From assembly GCA_020625635.1 (NCBI GenBank), contig JAHLBL010000012.1, positions 1 to 17,061 of the forward strand: DNA of 17,061 nt, read 5' to 3'. This document shows, piece after piece, positions 7,136-15,673 of this stretch. Source of the DNA: a bacterium. Its GTDB lineage: Bacteria; Bacillota; Clostridia; Oscillospirales; Acutalibacteraceae. Both the position numbers and the translations under genes were made by a program. Under the pieces are notes generated by a model that ran no database searches, was not told the DNA's origin, and saw only the letters and a program-made list of their open reading frames with translations. Within the stretch, counting starts at the first letter, position 1, and each line of letters opens with the position of its first letter.

Positions 7136-7201
7136 AAGGGCAAACTTGTTGAAAGACAAGGACGCAAAGCCTGGTGTCTAAGCAATTCAGTATGATCGAC
7201 C
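7136..7201 (+). promoter_or_regulatory. Class I c-di-GMP riboswitch (GEMM-I) aptamer
   Basis: The conserved core is present in order: AAGGGCAAAC (7136-7145), a helix CTTGTT/GACAAG closed by a GAAA tetraloop (7151-7154), and GGACGCAAAGCC (7160-7171), with GGC (7139-7141) able to pair with the final GCC. The second arm carries a tetraloop-receptor-like pair TCTAAG (7177-7182) and TATGA (7191-7195), and GGT (7173-7175) can close with ACC (7199-7201). The outer P1 helix is not obvious, because the upstream flank is AT-rich. The aptamer runs straight into a terminator, so control is by transcription termination; whether c-di-GMP turns the operon on or off cannot be read reliably from the pairing. 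Confidence 0.92.
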
Positions 7202-7237
7202 GGCCGCAAACTTTTTAGTTCTGCGGCCGGTTTTTTT
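7200..7237 (+). terminator. Riboswitch expression-platform terminator
   Basis: Arms CCGGCCGCA (7200-7208) and TGCGGCCGG (7222-7230) pair perfectly, an inner AAC/GTT can extend the stem, and seven T follow (7231-7237). The first two bases of the left arm are also the last bases of the aptamer's second arm, so ligand binding could compete with terminator folding. It is about 57 bp ahead of the first ATG. Confidence 0.9.
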
Positions 7238-7294
7238 ATTTGGAATCATCTCATTAAAATCGCTGTTCCGACACAAACGAAAGGAGAGTTATTT

Positions 7295-9388
7295 ATGAAA
7301 AAAGCATTATCTTTTCTTCTCGTACTTCTGATGCTTTCGAGCGTGCTTTCCGTAAGCTTCCACGCTGTGGAGGACGGTAATGTCATCGAGATTACCGAGG
7401 ACGGAAACTATACGTTGGACGAGAATGACTACACCGCAGTTACGATCGACGGCGTAACGGGAACAATTACTCTTGAGGACGCTGGCGTCTTTTCACAGGG
7501 ACGTTCGGCTATTCTGGTAAAAGGCGGCTCAAACGTAACATTCGTTATAAAGGGTCACACTACCGTCGAAGGTGACTCGAACGCTTATTCCTGCGGTATT
7601 GAGGTTGAGTACGGCTCCTCGGTCACATTCGAGGGCGACGGAACTCTTAACGTAACAGGCGGTAAGTGGGGCGCGGCTATCGGTTCCTACGGTACAGATA
7701 TCAACATCGCCGAGAACGAGCGCGTTAAGGTTGGCGAAATCACAATCAACAGCGGTAATATCAACGCTTATGCAGGACGCAGAGGCGCGGGTATCGGCGC
7801 AGGCTACCACGTAAACGGAAACACCATCACAATCAACGGCGGCGTGATTCACGCTTACGGCAACGAGTGCGGCGCGGGCATCGGCTGCGGTTACGGCACA
7901 AGCGGCGGAGCGATCGGCGTTGCGGCTGTCGGCGAATATGATTCGGGCAAAATCGTCATCAACGGCGGTGAGGTTTATGCTGCTACTGCATGGAATCAGA
8001 GCTTTGACCTCAGCGACCTTGCGACTCTAAACGCGAACGATCCCGGCTCCTTCGCGGCAGGCATCGGCGGCGGATACGGCGCTTCGGCATCCGATATCGA
8101 AATCAACGGCGGTACCGTTATAGCTATCGGCTCCTGCGGCGGCGCCGGAATCGGCGGCGGACGCGGAACCAGTAATCCAGCAAAATACAATGCTAACGCG
8201 TATAGAACAAATATTAAGATTACGGGCAACGCGGATGTAACCGCTATTTCCGCTACAAGCAGAAGCAACGAGCTCAACAGCGGCGGCGCTGCTATCGGAA
8301 GCGGACGCGGCACACACTCGGGCGGTACCATCGAGATCACGGGTACAGCCAAGGTTACGGCGGTTTCCGCTACAAAGGCTTCTGCGATCGGCGCGAGCAA
8401 GCAGAAATCTCCCGTTGACGGCGCTATCCCTGTTGCCGAGAAGATCGTCATCGGCGATAACGTAGAGCTTTACGCGGTCAGCGCGGCTGACTACGCTGTT
8501 GATAAGGACGCGGCTGAATTTTCGGTTAACGACGAGTATTTCGGAAGCTCCGACAGATACTTCTTCAACGAGGCTGCACAGGCTCTCAGCGGCACAGAGA
8601 ATATCAAGGTAGAAAGCACAAAGGGCGAGAAGGACGGCTACGCGGTTCCCGTCGGTTCCGTATCGCTTTGGGCTAATATCAAGAAAGCCGAAATCACGGA
8701 TAACGATGCTCAGAGCACTTCCGCTCAGAAGGGCAACCTTAAGATAGTCGCTCCGTTAGCTATGGCTCTTAGATTTGAGAACGGCGGAGTTTACTACAGC
8801 GGAGACGAGGCAGAGGTCGATTACGATACAGAGTACTGCTTCCAGATGTGCTGTGTAGACTGGAGCACAAGAGACGAGAACGGCGAGAAGAAGATCCACA
8901 GAGCTTACGAGACCTTCTATCCCAACGCTACTGCATGGAATCATTCGAACCACGGTGTATATGAGGACGAAACACGCGGACTCAGAGGTACTGTCGTTTA
9001 CCGCTTTGAGGTTTCTTCGACAGCCACCAGACCGAGCTTCGACGAGGAGAACAAGAAGTTTATCGTTCCTAAGAATAACGCTGTTCTCAGAACAGACAAC
9101 AACAAGTGCTTTATGGCGTATCGCTTCAAGTTCAGCCAGGGCGACTACAACAAGCAGACAGGCATCGACAAGGTCGTTTACGACACAGGCAAGGAGCATG
9201 TGAACACACTCGAGGATTTCCGCTACAACAAGCCTCTTGAGTCGCTCTCCGTAAACCTTCCTCTCGGTTCTACAGTTAACGCTGTAGCGTATAAGAATTA
9301 CGAAAGAATCGGTGACGCGGATGTATTTGTAGCGATCGATTCCGAGAATCCCGATCGTTCGTATACCGACTATTATTGGCCCTATTAA
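7295..9388 (+). CDS. Secreted glycine-rich beta-helix protein, c-di-GMP-riboswitch controlled
   Basis: A 697-residue protein with a Sec signal peptide (1-24, likely cut after SFHA) and a good Shine-Dalgarno (AAGGAG, 8-bp spacing). Residues about 95-400 hold six or seven imperfect turns combining a G-A-G-I-G-G-G-like motif (about 126, 164, 193, 254, 283, 331, 362) with a short strand such as ITINGGxVxAxG, the pattern of a right-handed parallel beta-helix seen in surface and carbohydrate-binding proteins. Residues about 450-697 form a second, non-repetitive region with a CFQMCC cluster (515-520) and C605 that I cannot assign. There is no LPxTG, no C-terminal membrane helix and no obvious cell-wall-binding repeat, so it may be released or held by the matrix. 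First gene after the riboswitch; likely an adhesin or matrix protein, by inference. Confidence 0.85.
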   Translation: MKKALSFLLVLLMLSSVLSVSFHAVEDGNVIEITEDGNYTLDENDYTAVTIDGVTGTITLEDAGVFSQGRSAILVKGGSNVTFVIKGHTTVEGDSNAYSCGIEVEYGSSVTFEGDGTLNVTGGKWGAAIGSYGTDINIAENERVKVGEITINSGNINAYAGRRGAGIGAGYHVNGNTITINGGVIHAYGNECGAGIGCGYGTSGGAIGVAAVGEYDSGKIVINGGEVYAATAWNQSFDLSDLATLNANDPGSFAAGIGGGYGASASDIEINGGTVIAIGSCGGAGIGGGRGTSNPAKYNANAYRTNIKITGNADVTAISATSRSNELNSGGAAIGSGRGTHSGGTIEITGTAKVTAVSATKASAIGASKQKSPVDGAIPVAEKIVIGDNVELYAVSAADYAVDKDAAEFSVNDEYFGSSDRYFFNEAAQALSGTENIKVESTKGEKDGYAVPVGSVSLWANIKKAEITDNDAQSTSAQKGNLKIVAPLAMALRFENGGVYYSGDEAEVDYDTEYCFQMCCVDWSTRDENGEKKIHRAYETFYPNATAWNHSNHGVYEDETRGLRGTVVYRFEVSSTATRPSFDEENKKFIVPKNNAVLRTDNNKCFMAYRFKFSQGDYNKQTGIDKVVYDTGKEHVNTLEDFRYNKPLESLSVNLPLGSTVNAVAYKNYERIGDADVFVAIDSENPDRSYTDYYWPY

Positions 9389-9425
9389 GTCTTATTGAAT
9401 AATAGTATAAATTAAATTCATTTAC

Positions 9426-9459
9426 AATATTCCTTGCCGTGCTTACGGCAAGGAATATT
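9426..9459 (+). terminator. Strong intergenic hairpin, probable partial terminator or processing site
   Basis: A perfect 15-bp stem, AATATTCCTTGCCGT (9426-9440) with its complement (9445-9459), closes a GCTT loop. The tail CTTCAATT is a poor U-tract, so termination is likely incomplete. No clear promoter was found between the genes; the hairpin would let the first gene be expressed above the rest, or protect its 3' end. Confidence 0.65.
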
Positions 9460-9478
9460 CTTCAATTACGGTGATAAA

Positions 9479-10189
9479 ATGGGTATTACAGGAATTAAGA
9501 AAACAGCAGTAAAAAAGAGATTTCTGGCTTTGCTTTTGGCGTGCTTCGCGGCATTCGCGTTATCCTCCTGCACGGGAGTTGACCCCAACGTCAAAACGAC
9601 GGAGTCAAAGGTCGAGAAATATAAGGTCGAGACCAGTCCCGAGGATTCGGACGTACTGCTCGACGGTTATAACGCTTACGGCGACGGTCTTACCTCTCCC
9701 GTGACAGTTAAGGGAGTTAAGGTCGACGTTGAAGCATTCGCGCTCAGAAGCTACGAGCTGGCATTTATGCTTGGTCAGGCTGAATTCAAGTCGATTAAAG
9801 ACATCCCCGTTGACGCGCTGGCGCAGTACGCGGTCACGCACGTATTTTTTAAGAATTTCTATGAAATCACCAACAAGGTGACTGAATTCAGACAGGCTGA
9901 ACCCGACCGTGTTTCGGCGGAGCTCGAAAAGCACTTCGGCAAGAATAAAATCGACCTCAAAAAATCGGTGCTCTACAATAAGGGCAAGAATATGTTTGAG
10001 ATATGGGTCCCCGAATACGGAACCAACATCTTCTACAACATTGACGCGGCAGACGTGAACGGCTCCGAGGTCAAGATCGTAACGACCTTCTTTAATGAGT
10101 TTAAGAAGAGCACAAAACTCGGACGTACCGAAATTACCGTCACAATCAAGGACGGTAAGCCCGTTATCTCAAAAATGTCGCAAAGGTGA
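9479..10189 (+). CDS. Predicted lipoprotein of unknown family
   Basis: A 236-residue protein with a basic N-terminus, a hydrophobic core and a lipobox LSSC, so the mature protein is lipid-anchored on the outer face of the membrane from that cysteine. The start is the ATG at 9479 with GGTGA five bases upstream; an in-frame TTG at 9434 lies within the hairpin and lacks a ribosome site. After a charged, Lys/Glu-rich linker the body is a soluble domain of about 170 residues, ending in strands such as RTEITVTIKDGKPVISKM. I recognise no family. It follows the hairpin and is six bases from the next gene, so it probably shares the operon and may act in assembly or attachment of the secreted product. 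Confidence 0.8.
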   Translation: MGITGIKKTAVKKRFLALLLACFAAFALSSCTGVDPNVKTTESKVEKYKVETSPEDSDVLLDGYNAYGDGLTSPVTVKGVKVDVEAFALRSYELAFMLGQAEFKSIKDIPVDALAQYAVTHVFFKNFYEITNKVTEFRQAEPDRVSAELEKHFGKNKIDLKKSVLYNKGKNMFEIWVPEYGTNIFYNIDAADVNGSEVKIVTTFFNEFKKSTKLGRTEITVTIKDGKPVISKMSQR

Positions 10190-10195
10190 GTTCGT

Positions 10196-10387
10196 ATGGA
10201 AAAGGATATCACGCAGCTTGAGGCGGATAACAAACGCCTTACGGACGCTTTGATTAAGGCGAGGGCTCAGCTCGATGAGCTCAAGGCGACACTCGACAGC
10301 GTAAATGACTTGATCACAGCGAAAAACGAAGGTCACGTCACCGACGATGACGTTAAAAATCTTCTGAAAAAGTATTCGGGACTCTGA
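10196..10387 (+). CDS. Small 63-residue coiled-coil protein
   Basis: The ATG follows the previous stop by six bases and its Shine-Dalgarno AAAGGTGAG overlaps that stop, so the two genes are coupled. Residues about 3-40 have heptad spacing (LEADNKRLTDALIKARAQLD) typical of a coiled coil; the tail contains DDDVKNLLKKYSGL, a second short helix. No signal peptide or membrane helix, so it is cytoplasmic. It sits between the lipoprotein and the HD phosphodiesterase. A scaffold or partner role is possible, but no function can be assigned from sequence. Confidence 0.72.
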   Translation: MEKDITQLEADNKRLTDALIKARAQLDELKATLDSVNDLITAKNEGHVTDDDVKNLLKKYSGL

Positions 10388-10407
10388 TCCGAAATGAATG
10401 AATAAAT

Positions 10408-12606
10408 ATGATTAAAAAGTTTTTTAACCGCTACAGCAAAAATATCAAAGATAACAAGGGGGAAAACATCCCCCTTTTGGGCGTTTCAATAATTATTTTT
10501 GTTCTGACCGTAGCGGTTTATTTTGTTGCGGATTATGTTATAACGGATTTCACTCGAGGAGATTCCGTTTATAACTGGAACTACGGCTACACCGAGCGCG
10601 TCGATAAAATCCCCGACGCGGAGCTAAGGGTTTATAATACTCAGAATCCTTTTGTAACCGAAAAATCGGTTAAAAGAAGCAATATATATCTTGTGAAAAC
10701 CTTTGAGCCCTCGGACGAAAACCGTAATCTTGTTATAAGAACAGACCATTCGCCGATCATGGTAAAGGTGAACGGAAAAATCGTTTATGACGATCAATAC
10801 AAACAGACCTCGTATGTTGCCAATTCCTATAATTCGGTAGAGCTTGAAGGCTCTTCGCGGGAGCAGGTAGTCGAGGTGTTTATGAAGCTTCCGTTCTCCG
10901 TAAGGTTTGAAGCTTCGGTCGAGAACGGCGCTGCGAGGGCGTTCGCTCCTAATTTGCGCTTTTTCGCGGGAGCGTTTGTTTTCGTTCTCGGAATAGCGGC
11001 TCTGTTATTTTATATCTTTATCGCGATCAGGAAAAAAAGACTGTTCCGTTCCCTGACGATAGGCGTGCTTGTCGCATATACGGGCGCGGCGGTAATGATC
11101 GGACAGCTTCCCGAGATAACGTATTATTTCAATTCGCCGTTTTTACTCAACATAGGCTGGGCGATTCTGCATACAGCCTTCATTTTAGGGCTGATCTGTA
11201 CATCGGTATGGCTCAGACACAGAAAGAATCTCGTCATCGCGGTCGGATTTGCGGGTGTGATCAGCGCCGCGGCGTATCTTGCGGCTCTTTCTCCCGATTA
11301 CATAGGATTATCTGCTTTTATCTCGACAGCGGTAACGGCAGCGGCGGCGTTTTACATCTCGTCAAATGCCGCGGCTTACGTCCTGCGCCGTACTCAGTAC
11401 GCGGCGCCTGTGTTTGTGATCGGTGTGTATCAGGCTTTGATTATTATTGTTTCGGGCGTTTTTATGTTCAACCGAAATGCGAGTATGTACACATATACGA
11501 TCTCGGTTCCGTGTCTTGTCGCGGCGGGTACTATGGGATGGATTTTCTTCTGTGATTACCGCTACAATGAGAAAAACTCCGAAATCAACAGGGATAATAT
11601 GCGCTATGTTGATTTGGTTAATACCATTTCTGAGTTTATCCATATAGTACTCCTTTGCGGGAGCGAGGAGACGTTCTACAAGACCACGGCTGAAGGAATT
11701 TGCGGTATCCTTTTAAAATACGATCCCTCATTTTCAGATGTAAAATACGGTGTTGCAGTCAGAAAAGACGGCGTATGGCAGGAAGTGCTGAACAACGGGC
11801 TGGGGGAGTGCGATTATGAAATATCCGTACAGGCGTCCGCTGAAAGCGACAAAGGCTGTCTGTTTTCGGATACGTTCTTTGACTTCGTGCTCAGACTCAA
11901 CGACGGAACCGTCGCCGTTATGCATTTTGAAAACCTCACGAACGGTTTGAGTATGCGCTTTGTAAGTATGATAGAGACAGCTTACTGCGGACTTGAAATC
12001 GCTTATGAGAAGGCGTGCGATTCGGACGGCTGTCGTGACATCAACATCATCTTCAGCGAGCTTGCGCTCAATTCCGAAATCGACAACGGATACTCTCCCG
12101 AGCATCTTGAGCATATCGGAAAATACTCTTACGCTTTATGCAAGAAGCTCGGTATGAGCGAGGAAGAGGCGACCAAGATCTCGCTTGCCTCCAAACTGCA
12201 TGATGTTGGTAAGATCGCTATTCCCAAGAGCGTACTCAACAAGGAAGGCAAGCTTACCGAGGAGGAGCAGACTATTGTCGCCGGTCACGCTAATTTCGGC
12301 TATCTTATACTGTCGCCTTATGACGACGATCCTCTGCTTGCCGTGGCGGCGGAAATCGCCCGTTATCATCACGAACGCTACGACGGTACGGGCGTGAACG
12401 GTCTGCAGGGAGAAAAAATACCGCTTATCGCGCGGATCACAACGATATGCGACGTTTACGACGCGCTTGTGTCTGAGCGTTCGTATAAAAAGGCATGGAG
12501 CAAAGAACGCGCGCTCGCGTTTATCGACGACAATTCAGGCGTGATGTTTGATCCCAAGCTTATAGCGCCGTTCAAGGAATGTCTTAAGGAATCAGAGTCC
12601 GACTGA
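10408..12606 (+). CDS. Membrane HD-GYP-type phosphodiesterase with GVN replacing GYP
   Basis: A 732-residue protein: an N-terminal helix (about 22-44), an extracytoplasmic beta-rich domain (about 50-175), a block of about seven helices (about 185-382), a GAF-like linker (about 405-535) and an HD domain (about 550-725). The layout recalls 7TM receptors with an outside ligand domain. HDVGK (598-602), GH (626-627), HH (654-655) and D682 are kept, so metal binding and hydrolysis look possible, but the GYP triplet reads GVN (662-664). In the HD-GYP family GYP contributes to recognition, so activity or partner choice may be altered. The ATG has no recognisable Shine-Dalgarno; a three-codon ATG-AAT-GAA-TAA precedes it at 10394-10405. 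Its place in a c-di-GMP-controlled operon suggests feedback or local sensing. Confidence 0.88.
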   Translation: MIKKFFNRYSKNIKDNKGENIPLLGVSIIIFVLTVAVYFVADYVITDFTRGDSVYNWNYGYTERVDKIPDAELRVYNTQNPFVTEKSVKRSNIYLVKTFEPSDENRNLVIRTDHSPIMVKVNGKIVYDDQYKQTSYVANSYNSVELEGSSREQVVEVFMKLPFSVRFEASVENGAARAFAPNLRFFAGAFVFVLGIAALLFYIFIAIRKKRLFRSLTIGVLVAYTGAAVMIGQLPEITYYFNSPFLLNIGWAILHTAFILGLICTSVWLRHRKNLVIAVGFAGVISAAAYLAALSPDYIGLSAFISTAVTAAAAFYISSNAAAYVLRRTQYAAPVFVIGVYQALIIIVSGVFMFNRNASMYTYTISVPCLVAAGTMGWIFFCDYRYNEKNSEINRDNMRYVDLVNTISEFIHIVLLCGSEETFYKTTAEGICGILLKYDPSFSDVKYGVAVRKDGVWQEVLNNGLGECDYEISVQASAESDKGCLFSDTFFDFVLRLNDGTVAVMHFENLTNGLSMRFVSMIETAYCGLEIAYEKACDSDGCRDINIIFSELALNSEIDNGYSPEHLEHIGKYSYALCKKLGMSEEEATKISLASKLHDVGKIAIPKSVLNKEGKLTEEEQTIVAGHANFGYLILSPYDDDPLLAVAAEIARYHHERYDGTGVNGLQGEKIPLIARITTICDVYDALVSERSYKKAWSKERALAFIDDNSGVMFDPKLIAPFKECLKESESD

Positions 12607-12625
12607 TATGAAAGGAGGGAAATAT

Positions 12626-15600
12626 ATGTCCGAAAAAACAAACACTTCTGCCGACAACTCAGGCAAGAGAAAAGACCCGGGAAAGCTGAAAAAATATCGT
12701 CGCTTTAAGTGGTATCATCTGCTTGCCGCTGTTATAGTGCTTTCTGTTGTTTCGCTGTTTGTTATCTGGCATTTAAAGCCTTCCAGACCGCTCAATATAG
12801 TTGTGCTCGACAAAACCGTGCTCTCCTATTCGGAGGACGACCATATCGTCAAGGATACGGTTTACAGAAAACATCAGGGTCTGTTCTGGGTTTTAAATCA
12901 GCAAAAATACGTAAAACCCGACGGCAGCTCCTATGATTATAAGAACGATTACTACGGACCTATGCTCGATGAGGAGGGCGCGCCCGACAGAGAGGTCACG
13001 CTCAGGGACGTAGATGAAAAGCCCGACCTCGTATATCTGTCTGACGCTTACGGACTCGGCAACGACTCCTACGGCTATTACAACGGCAGTTCTCCGCAGA
13101 ACGGCGGAATCGACAGCGATGATATGTCCTTTGTATCTTACGCTTACGAGAGCGGAGCCACGATCGTTTCCGAAGCCGCTCTGTTCAGCTCGCCGCTGTC
13201 TGACTCCGTTTATTCCCAGCTTACATCTCTTTTGGGCGTTACCCCGAAAAAATGGACAGGGCGTTACATAGTTGATTTGCAGGACTTTACGGATATTCCC
13301 GACTGGGCTCCTCCGATGTATGAGCAGCAGGAGGGCGTCGAGTGGCGTTTTACGGGACCGGGAATACTTCTCGTTTCCAACGACGGAAAAATAATAGTCC
13401 TTGAACAGAACACCGATTTCAGCTCCAAGGATCTGCTCAGGATATATATAAACGATGAATATAAAAGCGAATTCTCGGCTTCGTCCGATTGTAATTTCTA
13501 CAACTGGTTTGAGCTTATTGAAGCGAATTACGGCACCGAGACGATCGCGACATTTGACTTTGACCTCAACGCGACGGGAATGGAGAAGATCAAGGAGATT
13601 TCAAAGACTCCGCGTTTCGCTGCCATTACGCGCAAAACCGAGTCGAACCATTCGCCTGTCTATTTCTTCGCGGGCGATTTCAACGACTATGTAAACGGCG
13701 ACAGGTACGGCAGGTTTATCTTCTCCAACTGGCTTTATAAATTCCTGTCCTTTGACCGTCAGGGCGATATCTCGAATTTCTACTGGACGTTTTATAATCC
13801 GCTGATGTGCAATATCCTTGATAAAACCTCGTCGGGCGGGTATGACAAAACGGGCGAAAGCCATAAGGAGGTTTCGCGCCTTGTCGACAATAAGTTCCAG
13901 ATATCAGAGGACGAAAAGTGGAAAACGATCAGCCTTAAAGCTGTTTCCCTGAACGCTCAGGCTCCGGGGGAAAAGGAATATTCCAGAGACTTTACATATT
14001 ATGAGGAGCTTGTCAAACAGGCTGCGGATCTCAATGTCAACTGTATCGTCGCAAAAGACCTGCTGCCTCCCGAGTTCTACACCGCGGTCAGCAGGTACAA
14101 CGCTTCCGATAAGAACAGCAAGCTCTACATCTTGCAGACGGTCACGCCTCCGCAGGATCTGAAGCCTGACGGTTATCTTAGCGACGAAGGACTTTCCGCG
14201 TGGAGGAGCAAGATAGAAACCGTTATAAAGGCGCTCCACGGCGACACTGCCGCGGCAGGCGACAAGCTCGGAGAGGTAACGTATTTTACGGACGTATCTC
14301 AGTACGTTCTCGGTATTACGGTCGATCCTTCCCTTAACAAAAAAGCGTGTAAGACGCTCGAAGGCTCAACCTATTCCTACAGAGGAAAATACACGAACGC
14401 TCAGAGCGGTATTCCGGGCTTCGCGGCTTATCTGTACGACAGCGTCGAGACGATCTCTATGGAGAATTACGGATATTTCACACCCGCTTCCGTTCGTTCG
14501 AAGCTCAATAGGATTTCGGGTATGTACTTTGCGCGCAAGAAAAACACGTATATGCTCGGCAATATCGCCTCGGGTGAGTGTTCGCAGTATTTCTACAACG
14601 ATATAGAGTACGAGAGAGGCGCGATCCGCAAGGCTAAGAAAAACTCCTCGAGCGAGTACGATATGACCTATACCGCCCTCGGAGAGCTTGGAAAAACATT
14701 TGATAACATCGTTTTATCGGGAATAAGCTTTTCCGATACGAACTCGGTCTACTCAAAAGAAGCCGTTACCGAGGCGGATCAGGGCAGGATGCTTGTCGAT
14801 ACACTCGCCGCTGTAAGAGACAGCAAGTGCGCCGGCGGAACGGTTTATGACCTCAACGACAGCTGGGCTGAGGTTTCCGACGATATGAAGACCTTTACTT
14901 CGAGGAAGGGCTCAGCCTATAAGTGGCACAATACCTGTGATGAAAAGCAAATGACGGGTGTTATCGCCATGGAGGCGAAGCAGCCCGAAAAATCAGGTCT
15001 GGTGCTCAGCGATGACGACGACGTCCAGGCGGTTTCGATGTCCTCGAACGCGGGATATATGTACATCACTCTACAGCTTCTGAAGGAGCTCAATTATAAA
15101 AACAAGGCGCTGTTTATCGGAATCGATACCTTCCAGCGCAACGACGGTGAGTACTATTACGACAAGAGCTTCACTCCGAACTCGCTTTCGGGTATGGAGT
15201 ACGTCCTGCGTTTTGACGATAAACAAACGGCGTCGCTCAATGTAATAAGCAGTTACGACCGCTCAAAAAACAATTCCGCCTTTACAAAGGAGAGCTATAA
15301 AGCCGATTTCAAAAAGGTTGCCGATCTTACTTACGGCGGCTTCAATACCTACGACAGCCAGTTCTACCAGACAGGCTCGACGATCTATATCAGACTGCCG
15401 TGGACATGGCTCAACTTCTATGACCCCGTGAGAAAGCTCGTTATTAACGACCGCAACTTCAAGGAAAACGCAAAAACTACCGCGACAAACGGAATGCTCG
15501 TCTCTGTAATGATAGGCGAGAGGAACTCGGGCGACCTTTATTACGGCTTCCCGAAGAAAAAACATGACCCGGGTTACAAGATGTTCAAGCCCGCTATCGC

Positions 15601-15673
15601 GGATAAGATTGAATATGACCTGAGACCTAAGGACAGCTATACAATATTAAAGAATTTCTATTCGGAGATCTGA
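12626..15673 (+). CDS. Large membrane-anchored glycosidase-like protein of polysaccharide operon
   Basis: A 1015-residue protein. The start is the ATG at 12626, six bases after AAAGGAGGG; an earlier in-frame ATG at 12608 would swallow that ribosome site. A basic cytoplasmic tail and one helix (about 30-48) place the rest outside. Region 1 (about 54-374) alternates strands and helices like a Rossmann or amidotransferase-type fold, with GATIVSEAALF, WTGRYIVDL and FFAGDFND. Region 2 (about 434-784) resembles a TIM-barrel glycosidase (DFTYYEELVKQAADLNVNCI, DVSQYVLGI, NDSWAEV, YKWHN). Where I would expect catalytic Glu I see VDPS and NDSW, so it may be inactive. Region 3 (about 790-1000) includes IRLPWTWLNFYDP. 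The stop overlaps the HEAT gene's ATG, so they are coupled. A role in making, guiding or trimming an exopolysaccharide is inferred from neighbours; the fold assignment is from memory. Confidence 0.82.
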   Translation: MSEKTNTSADNSGKRKDPGKLKKYRRFKWYHLLAAVIVLSVVSLFVIWHLKPSRPLNIVVLDKTVLSYSEDDHIVKDTVYRKHQGLFWVLNQQKYVKPDGSSYDYKNDYYGPMLDEEGAPDREVTLRDVDEKPDLVYLSDAYGLGNDSYGYYNGSSPQNGGIDSDDMSFVSYAYESGATIVSEAALFSSPLSDSVYSQLTSLLGVTPKKWTGRYIVDLQDFTDIPDWAPPMYEQQEGVEWRFTGPGILLVSNDGKIIVLEQNTDFSSKDLLRIYINDEYKSEFSASSDCNFYNWFELIEANYGTETIATFDFDLNATGMEKIKEISKTPRFAAITRKTESNHSPVYFFAGDFNDYVNGDRYGRFIFSNWLYKFLSFDRQGDISNFYWTFYNPLMCNILDKTSSGGYDKTGESHKEVSRLVDNKFQISEDEKWKTISLKAVSLNAQAPGEKEYSRDFTYYEELVKQAADLNVNCIVAKDLLPPEFYTAVSRYNASDKNSKLYILQTVTPPQDLKPDGYLSDEGLSAWRSKIETVIKALHGDTAAAGDKLGEVTYFTDVSQYVLGITVDPSLNKKACKTLEGSTYSYRGKYTNAQSGIPGFAAYLYDSVETISMENYGYFTPASVRSKLNRISGMYFARKKNTYMLGNIASGECSQYFYNDIEYERGAIRKAKKNSSSEYDMTYTALGELGKTFDNIVLSGISFSDTNSVYSKEAVTEADQGRMLVDTLAAVRDSKCAGGTVYDLNDSWAEVSDDMKTFTSRKGSAYKWHNTCDEKQMTGVIAMEAKQPEKSGLVLSDDDDVQAVSMSSNAGYMYITLQLLKELNYKNKALFIGIDTFQRNDGEYYYDKSFTPNSLSGMEYVLRFDDKQTASLNVISSYDRSKNNSAFTKESYKADFKKVADLTYGGFNTYDSQFYQTGSTIYIRLPWTWLNFYDPVRKLVINDRNFKENAKTTATNGMLVSVMIGERNSGDLYYGFPKKKHDPGYKMFKPAIADKIEYDLRPKDSYTILKNFYSEI

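Noticed and set aside
7996..8451. Long leftward reading frame inside the beta-helix gene
   Set aside because: It is the mirror of glycine-rich codons: low-complexity Pro/Ala/Ser protein, no ribosome site, overlapped by a gene with signal peptide and promoter.
9434..9478. TTG start extending the lipoprotein by 15 residues
   Set aside because: It lies in the hairpin stem, lacks a ribosome site and would put extra residues before a normal lipoprotein signal peptide.
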